A stretch of 64,000 bases of DNA from contig OW203991.1 in the NCBI GenBank assembly GCA_934047225.1, forward strand, positions 2,294,001 through 2,358,000, given 5' to 3'. The stretch is from Ypsolopha sequella. Its lineage: Eukaryota; Arthropoda; Insecta; Lepidoptera; Ypsolophidae. A program made the position numbers and the translations under genes. The notes under the pieces were generated by a model that was not told where the DNA came from, did not search any database, and was given only the letters and a program-made list of their open reading frames with translations. Positions 11,601 to 23,164 of the stretch are shown in pieces. Every line of letters begins with the position of its first letter. Positions within the stretch are counted from its first letter, which is position 1.

Positions 11601-14600
11601 AGGCTGAAGTGTTCTGGTACAACACCTTCATGAATAAGAGCGCTGACTGGGGTGTATCCTTTATATATGTAAAATTGACTTCAGGTTTTATGATGAGTTT
11701 CATCTTACAAATCAACATAAAAACCATTAAAGTTATTAAGGCGATATGCGAAAAAAATACGTGTGTTTCTTTTCTGTGCATTTCATGAAATACAAGGAAA
11801 ATTTTAATAATTCCTTGTATATGCATTTTGACTATATAATCTAGGGTTTTGAAATTGGTAAACATGTTTGGATAAATTTTCCTTGATAGAAATTATTGTT
11901 GAAATGCGGTCTTCAAACACACTTTTTCTCCTCGTTTGACGAATAGGAACCTTATACAGAACTCAAACATATTTTATTAGGTGTGTTTTAACAATATCTA
12001 GAGATTTGATATTTGAAATTTTGCTAACTATTATAGTTTTTTAATAAAAATATAAAACCAACTTTTTTCCCTTTTGCCCTTAATCCGCCCCTCTCGCACT
12101 GCGAGATTTTTCACTTGGAGTGACAGTGACAAAAATAAAATTCGCATAGCCTCTTAATGAACATACAATACTCAGGCATGTCTACCAGAGATAGGCAGGG
12201 ACTAAAGACCTGCATCAGAGGGGGCTTATTCTCAGCTACGGCGATTACTGGTCACATTTGCTTATTTATTGTGAACTAGCGGACACCCTGCAGCGTTGCT
12301 CACGTGAATCCCGTGAGAATTTCCTAAAACTCCTTAGCGTACACACATGTCAACACTCTTTTCTTCCGCATGCTTTTATGCCTTTCTGCAATATGTTCGA
12401 CGAAAAAACCTACGGAGCCATCAGGCTCCACCTTCCACTTGTGCTATAGAAACTCAAAATGATAAAAACGGAATCCTTATAGGATGACTTTGATGTCTGT
12501 CTGTTACGACCCTTTTGCTTAACCCCCTTGAGAGATATCAAGTTGAAACTTAACCTCGTAAAGAAGTTTACGACGATGGCACTAAGGTGCTGTAAGAAAA
12601 TCAGTCTTCTAAAACAACGTAAAAAGAAAAAACTTATTAGCCTTTACATAATCAATTTTTTTTTGCACACTATGAGGCATTTCCATTTGACTTAGAAACT
12701 TGAAATTTCGTTCACTGGTAGGTCCTATAGCACAAGGAAAAGTCAGAAAATTACCTAAATTTAATTATATAACAATTCATTATGGACCAACTTAATTAAA
12801 ACCTTTAGTTTAGATGCATAGAATTGAATAGATCGTAAGTGTCTAGTTATGGTGGTTTATATAACTGCAAGCGGAATAAACGCTATATACGTGTTTTGAA
12901 TGGTTACAAGCAACCCTCATGGCCCGAGTCCATCCCGCACTTGACCGGTTTTTTATTATTGTTGTGCACACCTAATGAAATCCTCAACGTACCGTCCAGA
13001 CATCCCCGTTTCTCTGGTACTTCTACTCGGCACTCCCCCGAGGTCTGGGCCCCAGCCTGGTGCTCATTCCGGTCGGTCTCTACTTGGACAGGAGGATGGT
13101 TCCCGTCGCAGCACCAGCGTTCACTTACATTCTCCTGTACTCGTTCCTGCCCCACAAAGAGTTGCGGTTCATCATATACGTGTTCCCGCTGTTGAATATG
13201 ACCTCGGCGGCCGCGTGTTCCTATATGTAAGTTATTCATTTCATCTAAAATGGGGGCTCGGTTGGTGATCAATGAACCTTGTTCCTGTTCCCTGGCCGGG
13301 TCTCCGGTATGGGTTCGGGCGGTTGATTGGATTTCACCTTGTATAATATATATTTTACCTATCATTTTAATTGTATATACATTGCTACATAAATTAAATA
13401 AATAAAATTTAGTTCATGTACATTTATTATTTTATTACATATATTTAAATTTAACGTGTAAAAAGTGTTTTATATATATACCCACTTTGCAAAATAAACT
13501 ATTTGAATCTGAATCTAGTCTCATACTGCAATAAGGCAATCGCAACATCAAAAGCAGTTTTGTAAGTACCTAGGTTATTTATCCGATGTTATAATATTAC
13601 ATTATAGCACCGCGATTCTGCGCTGCGATTGGCCCAATTTATTATAAAACCGCTAGAGATCCAATCAACGACAGAGACGAGAAATAACTCCCAACCTTAT
13701 TTCTTAAGCTACGCCCCCTTTATCCTGATTGGTCCTCAAAGCGGCTTTACCGAAACGGCGTACCTGAGGTTCATGAACGAATGATTCTGTCACATCATAC
13801 ACCCTCTCTCTCTCATAAACTCCCTTACCTATATATAAATAACTTATATATAACTAACCATCACTTATCCCATCATTTGAGTTCATCTCGTAACTCCTTT
13901 CTTTTGATAATACCATGTAATAAGATTGTTTTATTTAGTTTTATCTTTGCTCTAATTTAATCACATTTATAACTAAAATTGAATTTGAAATGTTTATCCA
14001 TTCTTAATTTAGTTCAAATTACTATTATCTTAAATTTTTTATGCATGCGTCTCTATTATAACTGTTAAAATTATTTTCATTTTTGTTTTTGCTCTAACTT
14101 AATCATACTTATACAGTGGTGGTCACATAATTAAAGACACCTCCTAATTGACCACAAAAAACTTAGTTATGGTACTACCATTTGCTTAAATAGGTATTTA
14201 ATATAGAGTAATTGGTATTAAACCATACGTGACGTTGTATTCTTAAAATGTGGGACAAAAAAATAGATGTGTTCGTTAGTAGTTTAGCCACTGCGCACTC
14301 TGGGAAAGTAACACAATTTTTTTCAACTTACTTGTAGCTGGCCAGCTAATTAAAGACAATAAAAGCTGTGTTCTGAATTTAAAAAAGAAATAAAGAACTA
14401 AATTCTCTTTTTCTTTGTTTTGCCGCATATTTTCATGAAACGTCGATATTATTGAAAAAACTTAACTATTTTCATTAAAATTAATACGTTTTAAACCAAC
14501 CAATATGGGAAAAAACAAGAGTTGCGATTCGACCACTAGGAAGATTATTTTGAACTTTCGTACCAAAGGCTGGTCGTACAGAAAAATAGGAAACCACTTG

Positions 14601-17600
14601 AACTGTTCTAAGGACATGGTTATGAATGCTATAAAACATACCAAGAAGTTTAACACGACCGAAAACGTACCTAGAAAACCGAGACCAAGGCAAACTACTG
14701 TGCGGGAAGACTCTAAGATGGTGTTGTTGGCAAAAAAAGATTCGTTTAAGGGATCAGAATTGATACGTTGGGAGTTGTTTGGTGCAGGAGGGTCGAAGGA
14801 TGTGTATGCAAGAACAATTAGATGGAGACTATGTGAGGCAAACTTGTACGGAAGAGTGTCACGAAAGGTGCCACTTTTCACAAAGCAAAATGTTAAGGCA
14901 AGATTAGCGTTTGCTAAAAAATATCAACACTGGACTGAACGAGAGTGGAAACAAGTGCTCTTTTCTGATGAAACAAAAATGAATATGATTAATTCTGATA
15001 GAAAACAATATAATAGACGCCCCCCAAACAAAGAAATGGATCCAAAGTATACCAAGAAAGTAGTCAAACAATGGGGCGGAATTATCAAAGTGTGGGGCTG
15101 CTTTTCAGGACTTGGTGTAGGACCTGTCAGGAAAAAAGAAGGCAACATGGATAAATTCCAGTACAAGAATATTTTAGAACAAGCCATGCTGCCCTACGCC
15201 GACCAAAATTTACCGGTCATTTGGACTTTCCAACAGATAATGATCCGAAACACACTGCAAAAATAGTAAAAGACTTCTTAAGGAACCAGTCCGTGATAGT
15301 CTTGGATTGGCCCCCGTACAGCCCGGATTTAAATCCCATAGAAAATTTGTGGTACCAGGTGAAGAAGACAGTGGCGACAAAGCGGAAATCCAACGTCGAT
15401 CAACTTTACACAGCCTTTACAGAAGCATGGGAGCAAATTCCGGTAGGAGCTTGTACAAAATTGATCGCTTCCATGCCCAAGAGATGTCGTGTTGTAATTT
15501 CTGCCAAAAGACATACGACCAAATATTGATACGTACCGGAATGTTTTATAAATTTGTTGGGAATTTTGTGTAATAAAGATAATTTTAATAACAACAATAT
15601 TTTTTTTATTTCTTCTAAGCAAATGGAGTGTCTTTAATTATATGGCCATATCTTTGTTAAGTTTATACTGCTTTCAATTAGGATAAACCGAATAAAGATT
15701 AGGAACAAACAAATTTTGTTGATAAAATTTCGTTTTAACACTACACAATACCTACACAAATATTTTTAAATTGTGTAGTAAGTTCCAATGGTAGTCTGAT
15801 AAAAAATATAGAGAGGAATAGCTTAGTTATTTTAATATGCTTTAAGTGTCTGTAATTATGTGACCACCACTGTATGTTGTGTTATTATATATATTAATTA
15901 ATATAATAATAATATATAATCATACATATATGCATTACGACATATTATGCACACTAGAGACATAATGTTGGTGCTCGGGCGCACCAAATTTAAATTGGTT
16001 CGCAAAATATTACTTTATATGTACATCCTGTGTAAGGTTTTTTTTTTTGCGCAGTTACATAAGGCGAACGAAAGCGCCGATCTTCGAGCTTCTATTCTGG
16101 AGCATCGTGGTGGTGGTTGTTGGCAACGTCGTGCTGTCAGTGGCCTTCACGTCCGTCGCGATGAAGAACTACCCAGGAGGAGTCGCCATCACCAAGTAAA
16201 TATTCTTGTTCACTTTCCCGATAAGCAGTTGTTATGTTATAGCGCCGTAATGAACGACGCAAGAAAATAGATCTATATTTAAGGCCTAGTTTGGCAAAAT
16301 ATTCAGGCCACAAGGAACAACCCATCAAGAACTGGAAATGCTTAGAAATAGGAAAGAACTATTTTAAAATAGTTCATCATAGACATGATCTTGCTAAGTT
16401 TCTTGCCCTTCTTCTTAGCAAGACTAATCGAATGGGCGGAGGTAGGCGTGTATTTATATATGTAACCTATTAGTATGTAGTATATAGGATGGGATTTGGT
16501 CGGCCGCCTGGATTCGTGCTGGGGGCTCGGTTGGTGATCATTGAACCTTGTTCCTGGTCCCTGGCCGGGTCTCCGGTATGGGTTCGGGCGGCTGATTAGA
16601 TTTTACCTTGTATAATATATATTTTACCTATCATTTTAATCGTAAATATATTGTTACATAAATTAAATAAACCTTTAATTTAGTTCATGTACATTTATTA
16701 TTTTATTACATATATTTTCTTTATTAGATTAAATTTGACGTGTAAAAAGTGTATATATCTATACCTGCTTTGCAAAATAAACTATTTGAATTTGAATTTG
16801 AAATAGCAAATATTTCATAGACGTCTCTAACGAGCTAAAATCTTAAATTTAAAAATAGACGTTGTTTATGAAAACTTTGCTATTTGGAAATAGTTCACTA
16901 TTTGTAAGCATTTAATCGAGCATACTTTCAATAACCTATTAACACAACTGTGACTGATGCCGGATCCAGGATAGAGCTCGAAATATATCTCACTTTAATT
17001 TTCATTATAAAATCATCATAAACTATATTTAAATTTGTCAATTAAAAACATTTACTAATAATAATCATTCTTTATAATATATATTATTGGATCTACCGCG
17101 ATCAATTTTTACCTTAGACCCCATATTATATATTATAATGTGTACGAAGCGCGAGAGTTTAAAAAATAATCATTGTGATAAGTTTTTTTTTTTCTAAGTG
17201 GCAGGACTTTAACAACTTACCATTGTAAATTGAATTCATAATTAAAGGAAGACAGGAGCCGTATTTTTGAATCGTTCGCTTTCAATTCACGTGCGAAAGT
17301 ATATACCCATCTCAGGTAGCACATCAGAACTTGTCATTTGCAAGATGAAACAGGTATATATTTTCACACGTGAATTGAAAATGAACGATTCAAAAATACG
17401 GCTCCTGATCAAACTTACATAACGTCCACTGGCGAGGGACACTCGCTCGCTTGATTTCTGAAAGTAATTAACACAGATCGCGTATCGCGGGATTAATTAA
17501 TCCGTCATATTCAAACAAGATCTATCTATAACTTAAGAGATACGCTCTTTCCGATGGAGTAACCGCCATTCTTATGCGAATGACTTGAATTGAATTGACC

Positions 17601-19150
17601 TCTTGAGATCACAACATCAACTTTCTCCTTCACTTGAGTAAAGTAGCTGCGTCTAGGTCTTCCTTTCTTCCCCTCCACCCTCAGATCAAATAATTTTTAT
17701 CAAGGAAAATTGGGCAGTTCCTGAGGGGTAATAAAAAACAGAAACACGCGGGATAGCTGCAATCCAAATATTACTATCCAATACATTATTGTAAAATTGA
17801 TCTATAAATTCGAGTAGAAAATTTAGCAGTCCAAATTGCCAGTTCTTACTATGACTACCGTATCGTAAATTGTATTGTTCTCTTATTAACAACATGTAAT
17901 ATTTCAGGTTCCATAAGCACGTGAAAGACGAGCCCTTCGTCCACCTGCACATCTGCAACTTGGCGGCGCAGACCGGAGTGACGAGGTTCACCCAGCTCCA
18001 CGCCCACTGGATGTACAGCAAGAACGAGTCGCTGGGACACGACCAGCTCATGCACTACACGCACCTGCTAGTCGAAGCCAAGAGCAAATACTCTTCTGCT
18101 CTCAAAGTCTTCTCTGAGACGCACGTGATTCTGGACAGCGTTGACACGTTCTCTCAGATCAGCATTAATTCTAAACTTATACCGCCGATAAAGATTAAAA
18201 CTAGGCCAGCGATATTTATTTTAGAGAGAAAGGATTTTAGAGAATATCCCAAAGGTCATGCTATTCAGATCGATGATGTGGGGAGTGCAGAAGACGAATC
18301 TAGCCAGATTTCAGTAGAAGAAAGTGTTGTTGGAAATGTGGAGCATAAGGATGATGTTACCGAAATATTTGAGGAAGATGAAATCATAAGCTTCAAACAA
18401 GACGATGCAATTGAGTTAGTAGAACATATTGAAGTCCCTGAAACAGAACCTGAAGTTTTAGAACCAGTCGAACCGATCGAAAACCACTATGATGAGGAGA
18501 TTGTTGAAAGAGAACCGGAACAACATTTTATTGAGGAAGATGTCATACTTTTTGAAGACATTATTCAAGAAGAAAATAAAGAAAATGTTGATGTTAAACC
18601 AGAAATTCCTCCTAAAAAGCTAAAGAAAGGCAAGAAATTCCTAGATGAATTAAAAACTGTTAGAAAAGAAAAAAAGAAGAAATCAATCGCTAAAATAAAA
18701 TCAGAAACTAGAAAAGAAGTCGTAGCATCAGCTAAAGAAAAACTAAAAGAATTGATGAAACGCCACAAACACATAGCTGAAGAACTTTCCGAAAATGTGA
18801 TATCAGATTCTAAAACCATAGAAGAGGACGGAAGAGGGGACATACCAGAATTTGAGGAGCCTCACGATTCATCTACCTCAGATATGCTATCAGTTGATGA
18901 GGTTTTTGAAACTGTGTCTGAAAAAACGCAACCAGAAGACGAAATTGCTCAATCTAGTGACGTAATTAACCGTACAAATGAAAACATAGATTCAATAGTA
19001 GAAGAAGTCATAACAAGGCTCATAGATAGGAAGATTTACGATGATAAGACTAAACCTGAAGATATAAGAGCGGAAGACAGACAAATGATCCAGCAAATTG
19101 TTGAGGAAGTACTTAGCGAAAGAATGAAAAAAACGAACAGTGAGAGTTAG
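8543..19150 (+). CDS. ALG12: ALG12 dolichyl-P-Man:Man7GlcNAc2-PP-dolichol alpha-1,6-mannosyltransferase with long C-terminal extension
   Basis: Eight exons (8543-8668, 8747-8879, 8957-9130, 9868-10021, 11509-11653, 13000-13226, 16055-16195, 17908-19150) splice in phase to 2343 nt, 780 residues plus stop. ALG12 adds the eighth mannose to the dolichol-linked N-glycan precursor in the ER membrane. Seen: the GT-C first-loop acidic motif KVEESFN (residues 20-26), [14 protein letters not shown] (43-56), [26 protein letters not shown] and the family-22 signature HKELRFIIY (296-304), NYPGGVAI, and QTGVTRF. Several hydrophobic membrane segments are present. Human ALG12 is about 490 residues and ends shortly after the LLER block; here homology ends near residue 478 (FILERKDF). 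About 300 Lys/Glu-rich residues follow in the same exon. The start is the first ATG of the family-like N-terminus. The enzyme call is very firm; the role of the extension is unknown. Confidence 0.97.
8747..8879 (+). CDS. ALG12: ALG12 exon 2
   Basis: It begins after a ttccag acceptor with YDHNEFPG and ends at a gtctgt donor, phase 1. It encodes the second luminal motif and part of a membrane helix ([15 protein letters not shown]). Confidence 0.93.
8957..9130 (+). CDS. ALG12: ALG12 exon 3
   Basis: A 174-nt exon between a tttcag acceptor and a gtaaat donor, phase 1 on both sides. It encodes [28 protein letters not shown] and TMPL. Confidence 0.93.
9868..10021 (+). CDS. ALG12: ALG12 exon 4
   Basis: It begins after a ttttgcag acceptor and ends at gtaagt. 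It encodes VLLAFDGW, then [17 protein letters not shown], equivalent to the FRVEL helix of the human enzyme. Confidence 0.93.
10243..10680. mobile_element. RTE-type LINE 3' fragment with 5' inversion
   Basis: On the minus strand, 10482-10243 encodes [32 protein letters not shown] and [15 protein letters not shown], the familiar C-terminal part of RTE-type reverse transcriptases. On the plus strand, 10520-10680 encodes the piece that should follow: GNVNSTR, then after a 1-nt slip [15 protein letters not shown], then the tail ctctgggagacaggcgtgag. The two pieces face opposite ways, so the 5' portion is inverted relative to the 3' end. Confidence 0.7.
10723..10935. repeat. Right-end fragment of a TTAA-type element
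   Basis: The text ttgcgctatcagcgatca, acagccac, caatgagcgttgatatgaac and gatatttgtac matches, with changes, the right half of the element at 33463-33948. The left end and clean terminal repeats are missing. Confidence 0.45.
11509..11653 (+). CDS. ALG12: ALG12 exon 5
   Basis: It starts after atttccag and ends at a gtatcc donor, phase 0. It encodes [20 protein letters not shown] and [13 protein letters not shown]. The donor after the GGT codon restores the conserved WGTSP junction. Confidence 0.92.
12270..12740. repeat. Dispersed repeat fragments in ALG12 intron 5
   Basis: At 12276 the text gaactagcggacaccctgca resembles a common moth repeat. From about 12520 to 12735 the text (aaacttaacctcg, ggtgctgtaagaaaatca, aggtcctatagcacaagg) is shared, with changes, with 52300-52440 and 52955-52980. 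I infer one older repeat family. Confidence 0.45.
13000..13226 (+). CDS. ALG12: ALG12 exon 6
   Basis: A 227-nt exon after an accgtccag acceptor, ending at gtaagt (phase 2). It encodes [17 protein letters not shown] and HKELRFIIY, then [10 protein letters not shown]. It carries the strongest family signature of the gene. Confidence 0.95.
13251..13517 (+). mobile_element. SINE-like repeat, copy A
   Basis: Starts gggggctcggttggtgatca, has ccggtatgggttcgggcgg, and ends ctatttgaatctgaatct. Four other copies are at 16521, 34181, 51391 and 58607. All end in a similar short A/T-rich tandem tail, as expected for target-primed insertion. It begins about 25 bp beyond the exon 6 donor. Confidence 0.65.
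14114..15872 (+). mobile_element. Tc1-like DNA transposon with frameshifted transposase
   Basis: The 1759-bp element is flanked by TA (14112-14113, 15873-15874). Its outer inverted repeats begin cagtggtggtcacataatta and match at 26 of 27 positions. Inner copies of the repeat, with ctaattaaagaca, lie near 14345 and 15630, giving an IR/DR layout. It sits in ALG12 intron 6. Confidence 0.92.
14505..15529 (+). pseudogene. Tc1 transposase, single frameshift
   Basis: The protein starts [18 protein letters not shown] and has an N-terminal paired-type helix-turn-helix (about residues 10-50). A second DNA-binding part follows, then the first catalytic Asp in [20 protein letters not shown], the second Asp region (DNDPKHTA), and Glu in NPIENLW. 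Spacing from the second Asp to Glu is 34 residues (DD34E). Frame one runs 14505-15266 and frame two 15221-15529. One base is missing near 15232, exactly at the second catalytic Asp. Otherwise the reading frame is intact, so decay is recent. Confidence 0.9.
16055..16195 (+). CDS. ALG12: ALG12 exon 7
   Basis: It begins after a long T tract and gcgcag. It encodes [14 protein letters not shown], a [14 protein letters not shown] membrane helix, and [10 protein letters not shown]. The donor is gtaaat, phase 2. Confidence 0.94.
16521..16802 (+). mobile_element. SINE-like repeat, copy B
   Basis: Same family and orientation as 13251-13517, ending ctatttgaatttgaatttg. It lies in ALG12 intron 7. It is closer in sequence to the copy at 51391 than to copy A. 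Confidence 0.65.
17253..17407. mobile_element. Foldback MITE in ALG12 intron 7
   Basis: Arms of about 54 bp start caggagccgtatttttgaat and return as attcaaaaatacggctcctg, with a ~50-bp loop. The arms are almost perfectly complementary. Confidence 0.7.
17908..19150 (+). CDS. ALG12: ALG12 exon 8 with C-terminal extension
   Basis: It starts after atttcag with [14 protein letters not shown] and [14 protein letters not shown]. It reaches the end of family homology at FILERKDF (near 18240), and continues in frame to TAG at 19148-19150. The tail is acidic (about 18290-18600), then basic ([21 protein letters not shown]; 18612-18720), then a helical Lys/Glu stretch and a second acidic part. Base composition shifts from GC-rich to AT-rich codons near 18170. 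Confidence 0.95.
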
Positions 19151-19700
19151 AACATATCTAGAAGCATCAATATAATACAATATCATTTTATATGAACGAA
19201 TTAAAAGTACTTCAACTTATGTAAAAAAATGTGATCTCGTTTTTAAGAACTCAAAGAGTGCCAATCATGGACTTTAAAATAGTGCCTTTGTATTAATTTT
19301 AACAAATTTGTATTGTTTTGAAGTGCATTTTCTTTGTTGTTGCTTTAAGGAGAGAAGTTGGAAATTTTTACTTGTTTTGTGACTACTACTACTGTTATTT
19401 TATTTAAGTAATGTACCACAGAGTAGTCAGTTTGTTACTCTGTGGAACGTAAGAAAAATACCAACATCTAGTCAACATTTTCACGATTTGTTTCTTAAAA
19501 GTTTTGTTACGCTAGGTATAATCTTATAAGAATGTAAATAAATGTGAAAATGTTATGTTTAATTCTTATTTATAAGTGCAATAATTAATTGTTAATGTTG
19601 GTATAATGAACCGTAAAAATATATCATGTGAACACTAGATGGGCATTTTGTATCATCCTTAAATTGAATAGTCGTAAATAAAAGAAAATTCGTCGATAAT
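19151..19700 (+). other. ALG12 3' UTR (inferred)
   Basis: AT-rich sequence after the stop with aataaa-type signals near 19536 (taaataaatg) and 19677 (gtaaataaaag). Either could set the polyadenylation site; transcript data are needed to choose. Confidence 0.45.
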
Positions 19701-19778
19701 TGAGATTTATTAATTGGTCAAAATAAAACATACACAAAAGATATATAAAATAAATGTAACAGTACACACACACATACA

Positions 19779-20222
19779 GGGTGTATTAATGAAGTGCTCA
19801 GAAAATTAAATCATACTGATTTTCTGAACCACTTCCATGAAAAGTGAATTAAACATTCCCTTCCCCATAAAAAATTCAATACACTGGTATTTTGTATGGG
19901 AAAGGACTTTTAATTTTTTTTTTGCAAGTCAAGTTTATATAACGGGTGTAAACCAACACAACTTTAAATGAAACAACATATTCTACCGATCATACTGAAC
20001 CACTTTTCCCAACAAACATACCCGCGTGAACAATTAGTTTAGGAAATATTTGAAATTCAAATAAAAATGCGTGAACCCTAACGCAACGAGACGCAAAGTC
20101 TAAGTTACAGTTGAATATCTTCTCTGAAGTTTAGCGCGTGTATTTTTCTACAGAGTTGTTCAGTATGATCACTAGATTATGTGGTTTTATTTAAAGGTCG
20201 CAGTCTATTTACACCTGTATAT
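19779..20222. repeat. Possible DNA element with acagggtgta ends
   Basis: The block starts acagggtgtattaatg and ends tttacacctgtat, short inverted ends over about 440 bp. The interior has no coding potential. Family not recognised. Confidence 0.35.
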
Positions 20223-20695
20223 AATCAATAGACCCATTATCGTTAACACAGGTACAAATAGCAAATTAATATGACAACGTAATATATTATAATGTGTACA
20301 AAACGCGAGAGTTTAAAGTAACGTAATATATATTTTCATTTAGTTTTTTGTATTACTACTCACGGAAAATGCGAGGTCATTCACTTCAGAGACTACAATG
20401 CTAAACTTTAGTTTTACATCGCATTCAGTTTTCATCTCAGCATCGTGTTTTTTGACTCAATACCATTGTTAATTACACATCATAAAACAACCATTGTTCT
20501 TCTTACAATTAAATTAATTTAAAAGAAATTCACTAAATAAGTGATTCAGCTCCCATATTTCAAAACCGATTTTAAAACGAAACTAACACACGCAGACAAC
20601 AAAAGACTGTCTTTATTACATAAAAATATATAGCTATAGTCCTACCTAACGTAGCCGCAGTTACAAAATAGTTGAAGTTTTGAGTGCAGGCTGAC

Positions 20696-20930
20696 CAGCG
20701 GGCCTATTGTGTATCTCTAGTTGCCTTCTGGACCGGGTGTCTATCATCAAAAACATAGATATACTATCGAATTCCGATGTCCTAAGGATATTTTCGCACT
20801 TGAAGTGACGACACAGATTGTTAATAGTTCAATACCCACTAAAGGCAATTTTGAAATTTCAGTTTTTAGCTATGTTTTTGATGATAGGCACCTCGTGCAG
20901 TTGGCAACTAAAGATACACAATAGGGGGGC
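20696..20930 (+). mobile_element. MITE of the CCTATTGTG family, copy 1
   Basis: Inverted ends cctattgtgtatctctagtt / aactaaagatacacaatagg and inner gtctatcatcaaaaacatag / ctatgtttttgatgatag. Other copies at 31971 and 52461-52929. The open frame of 67 codons inside follows from the palindrome, not from a gene. Confidence 0.75.
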
Positions 20931-20994
20931 TGGATAGACAATTATAAAACAAAACTGTTTTGAACGAATGGTACAAGTTAAGCGTCAATTCGCT

Positions 20995-23160
20995 CAATAT
21001 ATCTGTGTATTATGTATTAATCGCTAACGGCTTATGATTTTTACTTCTATGAAGGCGACAAAGCTATTAGTAAAGTAAGTAAGTAAAGCCACTGACCTCC
21101 ATTTGTGAGTAAAGCGAATTGGAATAGAGTCCTCATCTCCTTTACTCATATAGCCTTTATGGTGAGTCTCATGAGAGTGTAAACGAGCCATAAGAGGAAG
21201 ACTACTAATAGGAATACAACTTAATTAAGAGCCGGGGTAAGTATGCGCGTAAATAGCCAGCCTAGGGGCCCCAATCATCCAGCTACCCCGACCAGGTAGC
21301 TAGCCTGCCTCACGCGGAAAAAATGTAAAACAAAAATTTCAAAGTGAACTTTGGTTGTTAATATTGATTTACCTTTGATTTGATTGCTTGATAATTACCT
21401 AAATAAATGTTTTCTTTGATTATGATTTGCCATTTTTCATTATTTTTAATTTAAATTTTTGTCACACTACAAAATCGAGTGTCTATTTATTCTATTTAAC
21501 ATAAGTAAGTTTTATGCATATTAAGTACATCATTCTTTATTTACTGGGTGTATTAACTACTAAGCCATCGATATCGGTAGATTATTTACTTCAATAATCG
21601 GTGTCGGTATCGTATCGGCAAATTCATGTATCGTTACATCCCTAACAAAAATATTACGGTGCATATAATATGACGACCGTTGATTTAACTATAGTGACAT
21701 ATTTAACATTGACTACATTATTTCTGATGTTTATTTATAGTAATGAAAGTCACTTAAAAATTATATTTTCTGTACTAGTGCATTTTATTTGCTAAATTTC
21801 CAAACTGGCTTCGGGATGGGGGCCCCAAATATCAAGTGCCTAGGGGCCCTCTGTCTCTTGAGTCCGGGCCTGGCACCAAGAAGTTTAAAACCAGACTGGA
21901 GTGCAAACTCTATGGAAAGCCGCACGCTAAAATTAAATATTTTATTTCTTTTGAAAGTTAGTAAAGAAATTGAAGGTAAATTTTTTTTGGCGTGGCCTTG
22001 TTTGTAGCAAGCGTTCTAGTATGGTTATAGGCTTCTTGATTGGCACACATCACCGGTAGAATGTGATAATGTTGAATATGTTACCGTCCAAACCCGATTT
22101 CAGGACAAACTAGTTTGGCCTAGGCCAAAGTAGATTTGGGTTGTCATAAAAAATAACCACGAAGATTATTTATGGCGGTCGCGCCACCTTCTAACCTAAC
22201 CCCGATAGTTAATCGCCTCCTAGTGCGAGTCGCCACCACTGCGAGGTAATATTTTTTTTTTACCCACTTTTTGTAGTACCAATTTTTTGAAATTCATATT
22301 GTTAGAATTTGCATAAAATACGCTTTACTATGATATTTTTTATTTTCGTTTTTTTTCTCTTATTCAAAAGTTATTAGCTCTCAAAGCAAAAAAATAATTT
22401 GAAACTTTTCACTTTTTAATGATTTATTCAAAAAATTGCTATGAAAATGATTAAAGTAAATACCAGAAATGAATTCTACACCTTCAGTTTATACAAAAAT
22501 GATACCAAACTTGCCATAGTAGCCAACTCGAAACGTATAGATTTTTTTAAATAAATGTGGGCGAGCGGCTCCTTTGTAGCCCCCTCCCCCCCGCCAGCAG
22601 CTTTTTTTTTTGTGGCCCGGGCTAGAAATGCTTAGAATTACTTGAGGAAAAAATGTGGTGAAGCTTATAGCTTAATAAATTTTTTAAAGGTTCAAACCAG
22701 TAGATCTTTGACTAAAAGGACTTCTTTGTCTTAAAATCGGGTTTGGTCGATAACAAATACACTTTTAACTGAATACTTGATTTACTGACTAGAATAAAAA
22801 ATAATGTTCCAAATAATCTTGTCTGGGATACATAGGAGGGCATATTGACCACGTACTAACTAAAGGATGATTTTACTTTAACTTGGGATGCAAATTCGTG
22901 CATTTTTATTGGCGTAAATAAAAAAATCTAGAAAAATGTTACATCTAATTCAAAATAGATTTAAAAAACACATTGAATTTTTTTTACTTTAGCAGCATTG
23001 AAATTTATTTTCAAGTTTTTGCTTTAAGAAACGAATCCCCAAAATTATGATGCAAATATGATCGAAATAAAATTCGTATGTTGAACTATTATCTATGAAT
23101 AAATATAATTTTAGCTGTATTAGCTTTTTATTTGTAGTTTTAGCAATTATATGATAATAA
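20995..23160. other. Gene-free repeat-rich stretch
   Basis: I find no gene. Fragments include a cgatatcggtag / atcggtgtcggtatcg block (21564-21630) ending acatccctaa, of the kind found at ends of decayed hAT-type elements, and a segment with tttggcctaggccaaa (22115-22210). A C-rich tract lies at 22580-22595. The rest is AT-rich. Confidence 0.35.
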
Positions 23161-23164
23161 TTAA

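Noticed and set aside
17921..18064. Independent start for the exon 8 frame
   Set aside because: The frame joins upstream ALG12 exons in phase, and the apparent start is a GTG inside conserved VKDEPF.
20721..20924. 67-codon frame conserved in three places
   Set aside because: All instances are copies of one palindromic MITE; identity reflects recent transposition, not coding.
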